From Stereum hirsutum FP-91666 SS1 (Eukaryota; Basidiomycota; Agaricomycetes; Russulales; Stereaceae), in NCBI RefSeq assembly GCF_000264905.1, contig NW_006763131.1:1931939-1995938 (forward strand): a stretch of 64,000 nt of DNA. Direction: 5' to 3'. This document shows positions 1-10,773 of this stretch, piece after piece (position 1 is the stretch's first letter; the number at the start of each line of letters is the position of its first letter). The notes beneath the pieces are model-generated. The model ran no database searches and was not told where the DNA came from. It saw nothing but the letters and a program-made list of their open reading frames with translations. A program made the position numbers and the translations under genes.

Positions 1-260
1 TGCTCCGTAGGTACCGTATACCGTGACGGTCATTTACCCAACCCATCAGGGTGCGGCTCCCATCTCGGAGAACATGCATCCCAAAAAACCTCTTGAATCG
101 TCTCTATTCCTAGTGCATCCTCGACTACGCCAACACTGCATAACATGTCAACACTCGAACGGTTCTTATCCAGAAATATTTAACTACTTATATATAGAAG
201 GATGAACGTGAAGGACATGTCAGAGAAAAGCAGGCGACAGACTCGGACAGCGGGCTTGAA

Positions 261-300
261 GGTGAAGCAGGGTGAAGCAGTGGTGAAGCAGGGTGAAGCT
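261..300. repeat. 10-bp tandem repeat, four units
   Basis: Four near-identical copies of GGTGAAGCAG lie head to tail; one has a single inserted base and the last ends in CT. This is a small minisatellite in non-coding DNA. No function is evident. Confidence 0.75.
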
Positions 301-441
301 CGAGCGTGACGAGGTAGGATGAGGTCACATCAGTGATTCTCACAGACAGGCGCCGATGTAAGCGCCACAAAAACTCGACGTGCAAATTCGGATAGCTATG
401 CAAACGGCAGTAAATCTGCCATTCCGAAGTCAGGGGAATTT

Positions 442-458
442 CCTAACCCTAACCTTAA
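442..458. promoter_or_regulatory. Interstitial telomere-like motif
   Basis: The bases read CCTAACCCTAACCTTAA, about two and a half units of the complement of the fungal telomere repeat TTAGGG. Two to three units in a promoter-like region are more often a binding site for TRF/Tbf1-type Myb factors than a telomere remnant. The nearest gene is the Sro7-like gene about 630 bp to the right. Both chance and a regulatory role are possible. Confidence 0.35.
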
Positions 459-1092
459 TCAAGCGGCGAAATTCTCGTCAAGGCACTGCACCAGTTCCCT
501 ATTGGTACCAGGGAGATATCATGCAAATGACACCCATCTGACTCTAAGTAACTGTAGAATCACGAGAATCTTACTCCACGAGCCTTCAAACACCGTTGCA
601 AGAAGGTTCAAGGCTGTCACCGGGCCACAGTGGCGAGCGGCAGAGATCGTGGTGGTGACATTCCGTTCCAAATATGGGAATGTCACGCGCACGTGATGTG
701 ACAAACGGCGAAATTTCTCTGACAAAATCCCCCCCGGAGAATTTTTAAAAAGTGCTCCGACCATTGTCTAGATATCATCCCTAGGGTTCTGTATATGCAA
801 CAATAAGTCATGAAACCCCCGAATGAGTGTTCCATTCAGGAAATGGTTCCACGGCACAAGGCTTGCCACGAAGTGGCTAACGCCACCATACTTCATTCAC
901 GTTTTGGGTGTATAAACCGGCATTCCACCCCTCTCGAATAAAATGCTGCTGGAATGATGTGGCGGTGGCCCCAAGCGCCTGGAGTGGAGAGTTCCTACTG
1001 CGCCCGCAACCCCTGTGGCCCCTGTCGCGTCCCGCTTTCTACCACTCACCTCCATCCCACCTCTCATACCAATAGACATCTTCCCCGTTCAT

Positions 1093-4000
1093 ATGCTCTC
1101 TTTCAAATCCCACTCAGCCGCACCAGACCACTCTTTCGAGCTTCGAGACACTGTCGACTGGAGCGTAGGATGCGTCCGGACGCTCGAACAGCATGCGGAT
1201 GTGGTCGCTTTGGCTTATGATCCTGTCACCAGCTTGCTTGCCTGTGGTACGTGTGGTCCACGTCAGAGACTCTGTCATCAATTGGCTGCTGAATGCCCTC
1301 TCACTGTGTTGGCTTGGATGGGTTGTGGTGGTGTAGGAACGACGAAAGGAATCGTACGAGTGTTCGGCGCGCCCGGTGTCGAGATGGACGTGAAACTTCC
1401 ACAACCTGCATCGGGTCAGGCTGGCTTTAAGTTTCTTCAGATTGCGTGCAATGTCTCGAAGCTCCTTTGTATAGGTGCGTTGTCAATGCCTTCGGTCTCT
1501 TATGGGTATGAGTATGGCTGAGTGTGTATACTGAACTCGAAGAACTGGTGGACAGATGAGAAGAATACCCTGTATCTTTGGGATCTTAGTGCGCCACCAG
1601 GAGTGTCGCTGAAGTTGGAAGCTACTGTGCATTTCGAGGATCCCGTCAAGTATGCAGGCTCCCCCCTTTTGAAATCGTCGATGATAGGCTACATTTTGAC
1701 CCAATTACACTGCACTACAGCTCTATTGTGCTATCCCCTTCGCATACCCATGTGTGTTGCCCGTCCCGACCATTCTCTCGTGGATAAGCTCACCGATTAT
1801 TACACAGGCCTTCCTTGCTCTCGAATCAGGAAAAATCAAGACGTTCGATCTGCTTTGTAAGAAGACATCGCCATACACAGTGCCGAATGCTTGGAAACTG
1901 TTTGAGGAGAAGTTGGCAGCGACAGGGATGGCGCTGGCTAAGTCTGATCCTGTTTCGTCAGTGTTCAAGTTCCTCTTCATCAAATCAGTCGGTTTGAGTA
2001 AAATGTTATTGTGCTCACTGGGGCTTGTGTATGAAGACAGGTACCGGTGGATGTGGCTATTCATCCGCGGAATTTGAACCAGTTGTTTGTAGTCTATGGA
2101 GGTAGGAGCTTCTCTTCAGAAAATCTCTTGGTCCTTTCTCACCACAGCGTTTAAACGTTCTCTACAGGTGGAGTCGCACTAGTAGATCTGGTAAAGATTC
2201 TCAAAAATATATCCTATCCTCTCTGACCTGTTCGAGTAGCGAGAGAAGGCCACCATCCGAGAATACCAACTCGTCGTCCCTGCTGGAGCACCTGGTGGCG
2301 AAGGCTACTCAAGCCCAGTAGGCATCTAGCATGTACAAATTTTTCGTGCCATCGAGCTTATGTTACACAGGGTCTTCTAACCCACCGACATCCCTCCGTA
2401 ACGTCCTTCACTATCCACCCCTCGGGTCACTTCTTCGCCGTTGGGCATATCGACGGCTCCATCGCGTTCTGGGCCGTCGAGGACCAAGACCAACCCCTCC
2501 TCGTCCGAACGCTAGATGACCTCGACGTCAATGTCGTCGATGGTGATGCCCTCGATGAACATTTTCCCAGCGGAGACGCCTCCCAAAAACGTACACCTCA
2601 TCGCGGAAGAGAGCCCATCTTCAAACTCACATGGAGTGGATTCCCTAACTCATCTGACCCTCGCGGAGGAGAAACGTCCCTCGTTATCCTTGGAGGCCAG
2701 TTAGGCGGTGACGCTAACGGTGTCAACGTCCTCTGGCTTCCAGCCTTCAATCCTCCTGAGCCTCCCGCAACTGCAACCCAGTCGCATGGTCTACATCCAC
2801 ACTTTCGAAACGCCATGCGCTCATCACTCGACCCTGTGAATGCTCACTTCTACGCTACATCTGGAGTGACACAGGATTTCCTGCTCATACCCAAGGATAC
2901 CCCACATTTCGGTGGGACATACGGTCCGGCAGACATCATCTTCATCGCAGAAGGAGAGCACGGTTCCCGCGCCGTCGAAGCTTACGAGTTCCCTCCACTC
3001 GAATTTCTCGCCCCACCAGAATCCGAGGCCCAAAAACTGAGAATGAAGCTCCCACCGCCCCCTTCCGCTATGGAATCTGGCCAGGACGACCATGACGCTG
3101 CCATGGAGGCGCTGACTTCAGATTTGGAGTCGACGTTGGATAGTATGCAGATTACACATGAGCCTCGGAAGTCGGACTTGCCGGTTTCGCTCTGGAGTGG
3201 ACCGAATGCGATGGTGAGGGCTGAGTTAGTGGCGGTGGAAAAGGCTGGGTATGAGAGGTTGTTGGAGGGATTGGAGCATGAGACGTTGAAGTTGCCGACG
3301 AAGGGAGGGGTTTCGGTTCCGGATGAGGACGTGCTCCAGGATGCTAAAATGACCAAGGTGTTCATGCTTTGGCTTTCATGCTATGTTTGCATCCGTCACT
3401 AACACCGTTGACGTATAGTTCGAACCTCGCCGGATTATCGTTACCCAAAATAAAGACATGACCATCCGATTCCTGGATGCCTCCGTTCAGCTCCTCACAC
3501 TCAGCGGCTCACCAACGCTGACCACACCATTCCCGAACCCACTCCATGCACTTACGATTGATGTCATGGCTGTGCTCACCTCTATTCTACAAACATCTTC
3601 CGCATTCATAAATCAAGCTCGAATAGAGCGTGTTATCTTCACGACAGAAGCGTTGGAGGTCGCTGTCGTACTGGTCAGTGGAGAGGTCATTGTGTATAGG
3701 TTGCACGATGACGCACAGTCCGATATCAAAGGGGTTCAGATGGAGGAGCCATTTATACACCTGGGACATGTGAACGTAGAGAAGGGGCTGAGGTTCAGGC
3801 CTGCATTTATGATAAACTCCTCGATTCCGACCTCTGCATGTACGATGTGTGATGTCGGTGAGTCTCGTGTACTCATCAGCTCATCCGAATTCGGCTGACT
3901 TTTGTCCTTCATCATGACAGGGTTTATGGCAGTAGCGTATACGGACGGTTCTTTGTCCGTTGTGAATATGCGGGGGCCCTCTACGATTCTTCACGTGGAG

Positions 4001-5539
4001 GGTGATACGGACCATAAGTCGAATCATCGGCATTCGCTCCTCAACAAATCGTCCGGAGTAGATCCTATCGGCTCCCTCATCTGGATAATATGCTCTACTC
4101 GTTCAGGTCAGTGACCCCTCTTGCAATATTCGTTGTTCTACTCACGCAGACCGACGCTCTGCGCAGATCGTGCTCCCCGACTTCGTCTCATGGCCACACG
4201 TGAATCAGGCCATACCAGTACATACACCCTCTCGAGATCAGACCACGGATCCTGGTCCATCACTGCTCCTCCAAAAGATAGTCAAATCGAGACCGTATCC
4301 CATCCACTCCAGAACGGCACATTCATCATGGACGCACGAACCGGCGCACCCTGCAAAGCTGACCGGAACCGTTTCTCCATCGCTCTACAGTCCGGACCGC
4401 CTATCAGCAGTCCCACTCCGAGTATCAGAACTAGAAAATCCAGCGATGAAGACGAGGGGCCTCAAACATTCATGATCATTGCGGGCGCAAAGGGTGTACG
4501 CTGTTTTGCCGATTTAGGCGAGGAGAAGGTGTCAAAGGCGGATTGGGGGAGTAAAGCGGGGAGGATAATGGAGGTTCAGATCGTCGGACGGAACGCTTCG
4601 TATGCGCTCGTGGCGTTTACGGAGTCGCAGGACGTCTTGGTTTATTCGCTCCCTGCCCTGGAACATATGCATACCTTCCCTATTCCCTTTTCTTCTCCCC
4701 CTTCTGCTTCTTCGTCGATACCGCCATCAGCAGACATCACGGGCGATTTTTTCACTTTCACTCCTCTCGACCCGTCGAACGAGAACTCGCCGATTACGGC
4801 CATGCACATAAACACCCTCTTCAATATCCGACGCGCCTACCACGTTCCGCTCGTCTCCCTGACGGAGGGTTATGCGGCAGGTAAACCTATACCTCCTCAG
4901 CCACAGCCCGTGGGATTAGGGCCTGCAGGTTTATTCAGCGGATTGGCGTGGCTTGGGGGGTATGTGGGACAGGCTGAGGTCGCCATGACGGGGGAGCAGG
5001 TCGATGCGTTGCGTATGTGTCTCGCTCATCTCGTTCTTCTTTCCCTGTCAAATTTGTCATGTCTGACTGTTTTTTCTCGGCATCTTTGTGTCTGTTAGTG
5101 GCAGGCCCAAACAGAGTGATACCTGAGCGACCACCACCGAGGGTAGCATCGGGAAGTAAATATAATGAATGGCAGGCGGGAAGCAAAGCTTCGAACGCTG
5201 CTGCTTCGGCGGGTCGGGCGCAGGGAGACTTGTATAATCGGTTGCGTGCTGCTGTTTCGGAGAGAGGGTGAGTGCTTAGACTTTTGACCGTTGGCTAGAC
5301 CAGAATTTTTGGAGGGGTGATGCTGATTACGGTGCTTCTTCCGGTGGCGCATAGGGAGATGCTGGGTGATCTGCAGGAGAGCTTTAATTCGTTGGAGGAG
5401 GGGAGTAAGAGTATGGTGGCGCAGGTGAGAGCATCATTCCTGCAATCCGGGTTCTTTGTGATGGAATCATTGATTGTTTTCACAGGCAAAGAGACTGGCC
5501 ACTCAGCAGACTGCCAAAGGCTGGTTCTCGTTCAAGTGA
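1093..5539 (+). CDS. Lgl/tomosyn/Sro7-family exocytosis regulator
   Basis: Multi-exon gene for a WD40-type protein of roughly 1100 residues. Known family members bind the t-SNARE Sec9/SNAP-25 and Rab Sec4 and regulate docking of secretory vesicles at the plasma membrane. The first propeller blade is seen in VDWSVGCVRTLEQHADVVAL, completed across the first intron as LACG-TTKGIVRVFG. A later blade reads HPSGHFFAVGHIDGSIAFW. The last exons encode a tomosyn-like R-SNARE motif with SERGEMLGDLQESFNSLEEG and the terminal KGWFSFK. The start was placed at the ATG at 1093 because the frame upstream opens only with a GTG. Middle exon borders (about 2080-2330) were not all resolved. The gene converges on the NTF2-like gene with a 184-bp gap. 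Confidence 0.85.
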
Positions 5540-5723
5540 AAGTACTGTCAGATTTGACCCCATTGTAAGTTGCGGTATTTGAGAAGTCGTGGCGGTGTGT
5601 AGAGCTCTTCGACCTTGAGACGTGTATCATCACAGACATATGTCATACGAGTATTGTTGTACAAGAACCATGTTACAAAACGATCCCAAATATGGGAGAC
5701 GGTTCAATCTAACATTGGCATGA

Positions 5724-6591
5724 TCACTTTCCCATGAACTTCGCGGTAATGTTGGCAGTAATCTTCTTTCGCTCCTCGTTGAGCATCCCGAAAAACCCAT
5801 CGTCGGACGTGGTCTCCCGCTTATGATCCCACTCCTCCTGGTGATGCGTCACCTTGTTGGACTGGTCGAGCTTGAGGGTGAGAAGGGAGTTGACGGTCTG
5901 ATTGACGGATACATTTAATCAGCAAGCCAAAATGTACCATGAATTTGACGAGAAGTTACCTTGGTGGGCGAGCTATCCGGCTTGCGGTAGTACGCCACGT
6001 CCTGGTCGATGAGAAGGAATGACTTAGGGAGCGAAGGTGGGTTCTGAAGGATACGGAACTTCTCGATATCGGCGCGCGGGAACAGCTGTGAGCGAGATGT
6101 TGATCAGACATATTGTACATACAAAATAAACTGGAGGGGAAGGAGACGTTGTTACCTTCGGGAGAGCATCAAACTGAGCACGGATGGTCTCAACGCCTTC
6201 AGCGTAGCCAATGGGGTCATGGAAGATAGCGTCCTTGGTGTAGATGTCATAGGTGCTCTGCAACATTATTGAACAGCCATAAAGATTACATGGGTCACGA
6301 ACCATCAGCAGAAGAAAGTGAAAGCTGGTTCACCGATTGAGGTTTGCAAGTGTAGAGCTCCTTCAGCGATTTGATGATAGATTCCTCATGAGGTTCCGCA
6401 GAGCGCTCAGACAGAGCCTTAGATTCGTCAGGCTTCAAGCCAGAAAAGTTGGTATCATTGGGACTGCTGGAGGGCATGTTGAAATATTGACTAGAAGAGA
6501 AGCTGCGTCTGGCCGATACAAGAGACGGAGAGAATCTCGTGGAGGAGCTGCGAGTGATGAAGTGCGAAGGCAGGGGGCGAAAGATAATCAT
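5724..6591 (-). CDS. NTF2/SnoaL-like protein, possibly mitochondrial
   Basis: Small gene with at least four exons. After an N-terminal segment rich in Ser/Arg (MIIFRPLPSHF..., ending near RRSFSSSQYFN), which looks like a mitochondrial presequence, the protein shows ESIIKSLKELYTCKP, STYDIYTKDAIFHDPIGYAE and GVETIRAQFDALPK. This is the layout of SnoaL/NTF2-like cone folds that begin with a helix and a 'Y..DA.F.DP' strand. It ends in KITANITAKFMGK. A second in-frame Met about 37 residues downstream could give a cytosolic form. The substrate or partner is unknown. It shares a 592-bp divergent promoter with Gos1. The fold is inferred from pattern only. Confidence 0.65.
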
Positions 6592-7183
6592 AGGTGTCAG
6601 AGCGAGCGGAAAGGTTCTTATAGTTTTTTAGGCCGAGGATTGGGAAACCGAAGTGAGTAGGAGACGGTACAAAGAGGGACGTGCGCTCGATGGGATGCGG
6701 GGATGATGTCGTTCACTCGATCTCTCCGTCATTCAGATAAACGGGCTACGAGAGTTCTCAAGAAATACCATCCATTTCAAGCCAGTAGTACCGAGACGAA
6801 TATAATATATGATAATACAGATCAAGAGAAAGGGTTGGAGGACACATTGACAGGAGAGACTTGGGAGAATCCGTTCGGTGCTTATTCAAGCTGTTTGGGA
6901 GGGCCAGATGTGGCACTCCTTTTCCGTAGTAGTGTATTGGTACATACTTTGCTACGGATAGGGATATTGGTCCTTAAGGGCCCACTTTGTATCCTGAATA
7001 AACCTTCCTTCCTTGAACGGAAGTTGCCGGGTCGCGGAAGGTGTGGCACTGCTCGTGCAGTGAATCTTGTACACGTCCTCCTCCAGCATACTCCTCAACC
7101 AGCTTACTGCGTTATACTCGAAACCGTTACGACCATAAGCGAACCCTGACATACCTTCTGTTTAAACTCTGCTCTGTGACTCT
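6592..7183. promoter_or_regulatory. Divergent promoter region, NTF2-like / Gos1
   Basis: Non-coding gap of 592 bp between two start codons pointing away from each other. Open frames here do not resemble any protein family. Presumably it holds both promoters and 5' UTRs; no single element stands out. Confidence 0.5.
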
Positions 7184-8186
7184 ATGGCGACCTACGACTC
7201 CCTCCACCGGCAATGCCGAACCCTCGAATCCCTCTTCGACACCAAACTTACATCCTACGCCCGTCTCGCATCTACCATTTCTCGGCCAGGCGTAGAAGAC
7301 GTCGAAGCGGAAGGTTCAACAGCAAGGGTGCAGGACGTAGAACAGGATGTTCAGGAGCTGCTGGAGAAGGTGCGCCCCTAATTCTCTATACGTCTCTATT
7401 GCCTCGTTCTTAGACGATGCTATGGGCGCTCCGCAGTTAGGAGAGGCGAACGACCAGCTTTCGACTTTGGCGAATGATACGGAGAATCCACCGTCACAGT
7501 CTATGCTACGTGCGATTCAACGGCATAGGGACGTGTATCAAGATTATGTGCGGGAGCTGAGGAGGACGAAGGTATGTTCGCAGGGTATGCTCTACGCGAC
7601 GTGCAGTCTTACTTACATTACTATATGAACCACTGTATAGGCGAATGTGAAGGCTGCCCTAGACCAAATAAACTTGCTCAGCGGGGTTCGGAACGATATT
7701 GAGTGCGCTCCTCACATTACACCGTATGAGCGTGAAATACTGACCGATACCTATTGTCGTCCAGTGCTTACAAGTCTTCAGCGACGGACTCTCTTCTAGC
7801 TGAACGTGGTCGGATCGACTCATCACACCAAATGATTGACGAGACGCTAGAGTATGTTATTCCCTTTGCTCTCCAGCTCTGAACAAGAAATATATCTTCG
7901 TTGTCTCTTTTTTAGTCAAGCGTATGCCACTCGCTCTGAATTCGCATCGCAACGAACGGCTCTCGGTTCCATTCAAACTCGTATGGTCGGCGTTCTCAGT
8001 ATGTTCCTGCCATACTTGCTTTCTTCCTCCACTATGATGCTGATTACCATTATCTCTTCAGATACGATGCCCGGCATCAACAACCTACTCTCTATGATCC
8101 ATAAACGGCGACGAAGAGACTCCATGATCGTCGGGGGGCTGATTGGGGTTTGCTTGTTCTTTTTGTTGACTTATCTGTTCCGGTAG
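7184..8186 (+). CDS. GOS1: Golgi SNARE Gos1/GOSR1 (GS28)
   Basis: Qb-SNARE of the Golgi that acts in ER-Golgi and intra-Golgi vesicle fusion. Six exons can be joined without breaking the frame: exon 1 ends LLEK at 7369, intron 7370-7436, then LGEANDQLSTLAND..., RHRDVYQDYVRELRRTK, ANVKAALDQINLLSGVRNDI, DAYKSSATDSLLAERGRID, SHQMIDETLDQAYATRSEFA, and the last exon beginning NTMPGINNLLSMI. The N-terminal part matches the usual Gos1 coiled coil (LHRQCRTLESLFDTKL), the SNARE helix follows, and the protein ends in a C-terminal tail anchor (MIVGGLIGVCLFFLLTYLFR). The length of about 230 residues is normal for the family. Start is the first ATG; a second Met is not needed. Confidence 0.9.
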
Positions 8187-8359
8187 GATTGTTTGAAGCC
8201 TACCACCGACTTATACCACTTGTTTTATGGACTTTTGCGGACTGTACGTACTATACTATTGCATCTTGCTGTATCCTTTTGTCAGTATAATGTTCCAGAA
8301 TATATAGCATGCCAACAACTTGTCTTTACAGATAAGCTCAAGCTACATAGATTTCGTTC

Positions 8360-8850
8360 TCATTCGAAACGGTGCGAAAGGAATCGTTTTTTATGTCTTC
8401 CTTGCACAGATTTTCGCCAGTTTGCCTCCAACCTTCTCACCACGCCCCAACTCTCTGGGTTCGACTCATAATCGAATAATCGTAGGAAAGACAGACGCTC
8501 CTCGGGTAAAAGCTTGCTTGGAGCATGTCGAATTGCGATCCACAGCATGACCCATAGGAGGGACTCAAGTTCATCACTAATTGTGTGATACTTCTTGTCC
8601 ATGAGGAGGGCAACCGATAAAAACCGAAAAGTCCCCTGTGCAAGAATAAGACTGGGGAATGTGAAGGAACAGCGTAGTCATTCACAGTACGCTCTCCAGC
8701 TCTTAGGGGCGTGTCGTTCATCCTAGCGAGCTCCCACTCACCCGAGAGTGTATCGAAGATTGCGAGTCCGCATAGAAAGGGTGTTGACGCTAATCCCCAT
8801 GAACAGAATCCAGAAGCCCGCAGGTTCTCTATTTGATAGAGTCGGGTGGC
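8360..8850 (-). pseudogene. FunK1 kinase relic fused to a copied TatD tail
   Basis: Read on the minus strand, 8642 to about 8470 encodes QGTFRFLSVALL followed by HTISDELESLLWVMLWIAIR. These match the GT-x-x-F-M-S and D-D-L-E-S-x-x-x-x-L-x-W motifs of FunK1, the fungal-specific protein kinase family. The same frame then runs without a stop into PESWGVVRRLEANW and GRHKKR, a near copy of the C-terminus of the neighbouring TatD protein. Further upstream, GFCSWGLAS in another frame may be the decayed remnant of the kinase D-W-D-L-A motif, with both Asp residues lost. No catalytic loop or N-lobe was found. The frame changes and missing lobes indicate a dead fragment, though a short expressed ORF cannot be excluded. 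Confidence 0.65.
8392..8458. repeat. Duplicate of the TatD gene 3' end, copy A
   Basis: These 67 bp align without gaps to 9197-9263, which codes for the TatD C-terminus. Bases 8416-8458 are identical to 9221-9263 over 43 bp; the outer 24 bp are about 70% alike. Copy and source lie in direct orientation about 0.8 kb apart. Confidence 0.85.
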
Positions 8851-9134
8851 GTTTATCTCGTTCATACTTACGCCACAAGCGTATCAGAAACAGAAAAAGA
8901 CGTAAATATCTGGAAAGTTACACCGGAAGAGAGCCCAAAAGAATGATAGGACGGCGGGGAAGAAGAGGGAGTATTGGGTCATTCAGTGGCCTTAGAAAAG
9001 GTACGAGAGGAAAGTGAGCAAGGAATAGAATGATGTAATAAGATATTTACCCTTGCATTTCAGCGTTGTCCAAGGTGTTGACGGGTCTCTTAGAGTGAAG
9101 CTGAGCTGACAGCGATGATCGCGCGAGCTCCAAT

Positions 9135-10515
9135 TCAATCTTCATTGTCCCAATCATCCCACTTGGAATCCTTTCGGTTGGGCTTAACAATCTTCTTATG
9201 TCTTCCCTTCACAAATCTCAGCCAGTTTGCCTCCAACCTTCTCACCACGCCCCAACTCTCTGGAAACCCATCCTTCATCCTTTCCTCCCCCCTCTCACTA
9301 TCGGCTCCCGCACCGCCATCGGCATCGGCATCAGGATCAGTATCGGCATACTCACCCCACGACTGTTCGATCCGCCAACCACGTTCACGGGAGACGGTGA
9401 GGAGTATATCCCACGTCTGCGAAGCCAAGTATTTAGCGTCGCCATAGTCCGATTCGATGAGGAGACGGGTAGGCGAGCAGGATTTGATGAGGGCGATGTG
9501 ATTTGGTGAACGGCCATTTATAGCGGTTGAAAGCGAGAGGAAGACGTTCGCATGATGTTTCTATTAGAAAGACATGAACGACATCAGCGTATGATGCGTA
9601 ACAGGACAGACAAAGAAGGGGAGTGTTGAGTACGGACCTCAATCTCCGTCCAGACTTGCGGACTCATACCACAACTATGCATATCCACACTTATCCTTAA
9701 CCATTCCTCGCCATATTTCTTTGCCATCCGATCCAAGAAATCGCGAGTCGGTTGGGGAGCTTTGACGCTGTGGATGCTCACGTTTCGATGGAGTTGGATG
9801 GCGAGGGAGAGTTGGGCTTCCAGAATTGAGAGTTGGTGAGGGAGGGGAGTTATGAAGGGTGAAAGTTCTCGACGGGACGTTATTGGGTCTGCTGAACCGT
9901 CTTCCGGGGTACAACACGATCGAGGGGAAGACTGTCGTGACAAGGGGAAGGGTACGCGTGCGGCACGATCGATACCTACTTCGCCGAGCATGGCGTTAGG
10001 ATGTGCTTCAAGGTTCGAGCGTAGGTCGTGGAGGAGATCGGAGAGGAGATGAGGTGCTGGTAGGAGAGCCACCAAACGTGTGAAGGCTTCTTCGTGCTCT
10101 GGACGTACGGGTCCGGATGAAGATATGAGGAAGAGGGAGCGGTAGTGGTCCTCTTTTGATGTTGGAGGCGTAAGGGCTATGGTATGGGAGAACCATGGAT
10201 GGTAACCTGTGGGGAGGATAGACCGTTGGTTAGTACTTTGCTGTGCGAATATAAATACGAGTGTGCTCCGATGGTATGCAAGTACGTGCCGAATGCTGGC
10301 GTGACTTTGTCTGGCCATTTCTTGGCGAGAGTGGCTACCCTTTCCTGGTCTAAAGCTGTGGTCGCCATCGCACAGATATGAATGGGAAGATCGTCCATCG
10401 TTTGGTCATCGTAGGGAGTTTCGACAGGGTGACAATGCACATCGACGATATGGGCCAGAACAGATGGGTCCACCGAGTCCAGAGATGGACCTTTCTCAGC
10501 TATATCAGACAACAT
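9135..10515 (-). CDS. TatD-family metallohydrolase (Scn1-like)
   Basis: TatD-type amidohydrolases are metal-dependent nucleases or related hydrolases; the closest named fungal type is S. pombe scn1. The protein opens MLSDIAEKGPSLDSVDPSVL and then HIVDVHCHPVETPYDD with the metal-binding HxH. Further marks are NAMLGEVGIDRAARVPFPLS (metal Glu), RNVSIHSVKA (metal His), DMHSCGM and, after an intron, LLIESDYGDAKY (metal Asp). Introns lie around 10205-10250 and 9435-9640. The C-terminal segment after the catalytic domain is Asp/Ala-rich, then PESWGVVRRLEANW and a basic-acidic end (WDDWDNED). That tail has been copied into the kinase relic downstream. The start at 10515 is the first ATG and faces Trm5 across a divergent promoter. 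Confidence 0.85.
9197..9263. repeat. Duplicate of the TatD gene 3' end, copy B (in gene)
   Basis: Coding part of the TatD gene that is repeated at 8392-8458, with 43 of its 67 bp identical. It is taken as the source because here it continues an intact TatD reading frame. Confidence 0.85.
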
Positions 10516-10773
10516 AGCCTCTTCAGAAAGACGAGGAAGAGATCGCTAGTACTCAATCGCCAGAGGATGTTAAGGTGAGAGGCAGAGTGCAAGTGTGGCA
10601 CCGCCATGACGTTCCTGCTGACTTTCTTGTGTGGCGTCTCTTCCGTGGCCAAGTTGCCGGATTTGCAGATCTGTGGCGAACTTTTCAACGGTCATTTCGA
10701 CTTGACTCCCTTTCACCGCCGTCGCTACCTAAAATCTGTAGCTCATACCGGAGGAACGACAGCACCCCCCTGC
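10516..10773. promoter_or_regulatory. Divergent promoter TatD / Trm5
   Basis: Short gap between the TatD start and the upstream Trm5 ATG. A reading frame from 10606 runs into Trm5 but its N-terminal part has no presequence character, so it is treated as 5' UTR. No clear TATA box. Confidence 0.45.

Larger units (their letters stand above)
1..1092. other. Left-edge non-coding stretch
   Basis: No reading frame here looks like a protein of a known family. The stretch holds a 10-bp tandem repeat (261-300) and a short telomere-like motif (442-458), both listed separately. The right part should contain the promoter and 5' UTR of the Sro7-like gene that starts at 1093. The 3' end of a gene lying further left could also be here but is not visible. 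Confidence 0.5.

Noticed and set aside
1015..1092. Upstream start of the Sro7-like gene at 1015
   Set aside because: The codon is GTG, and the added residues are not typical of the family; ATG 1093 was used.
6703..7149. Long plus-strand frame between the NTF2-like and Gos1 genes
   Set aside because: No conserved motif and it overlaps the region expected to hold two promoters; composition is not protein-like.
7413..7436. Gos1 exon 2 starting at the first AG (7413)
   Set aside because: It would put exon 2 out of frame with an early stop; the CCGCAG acceptor at 7436 keeps the frame.
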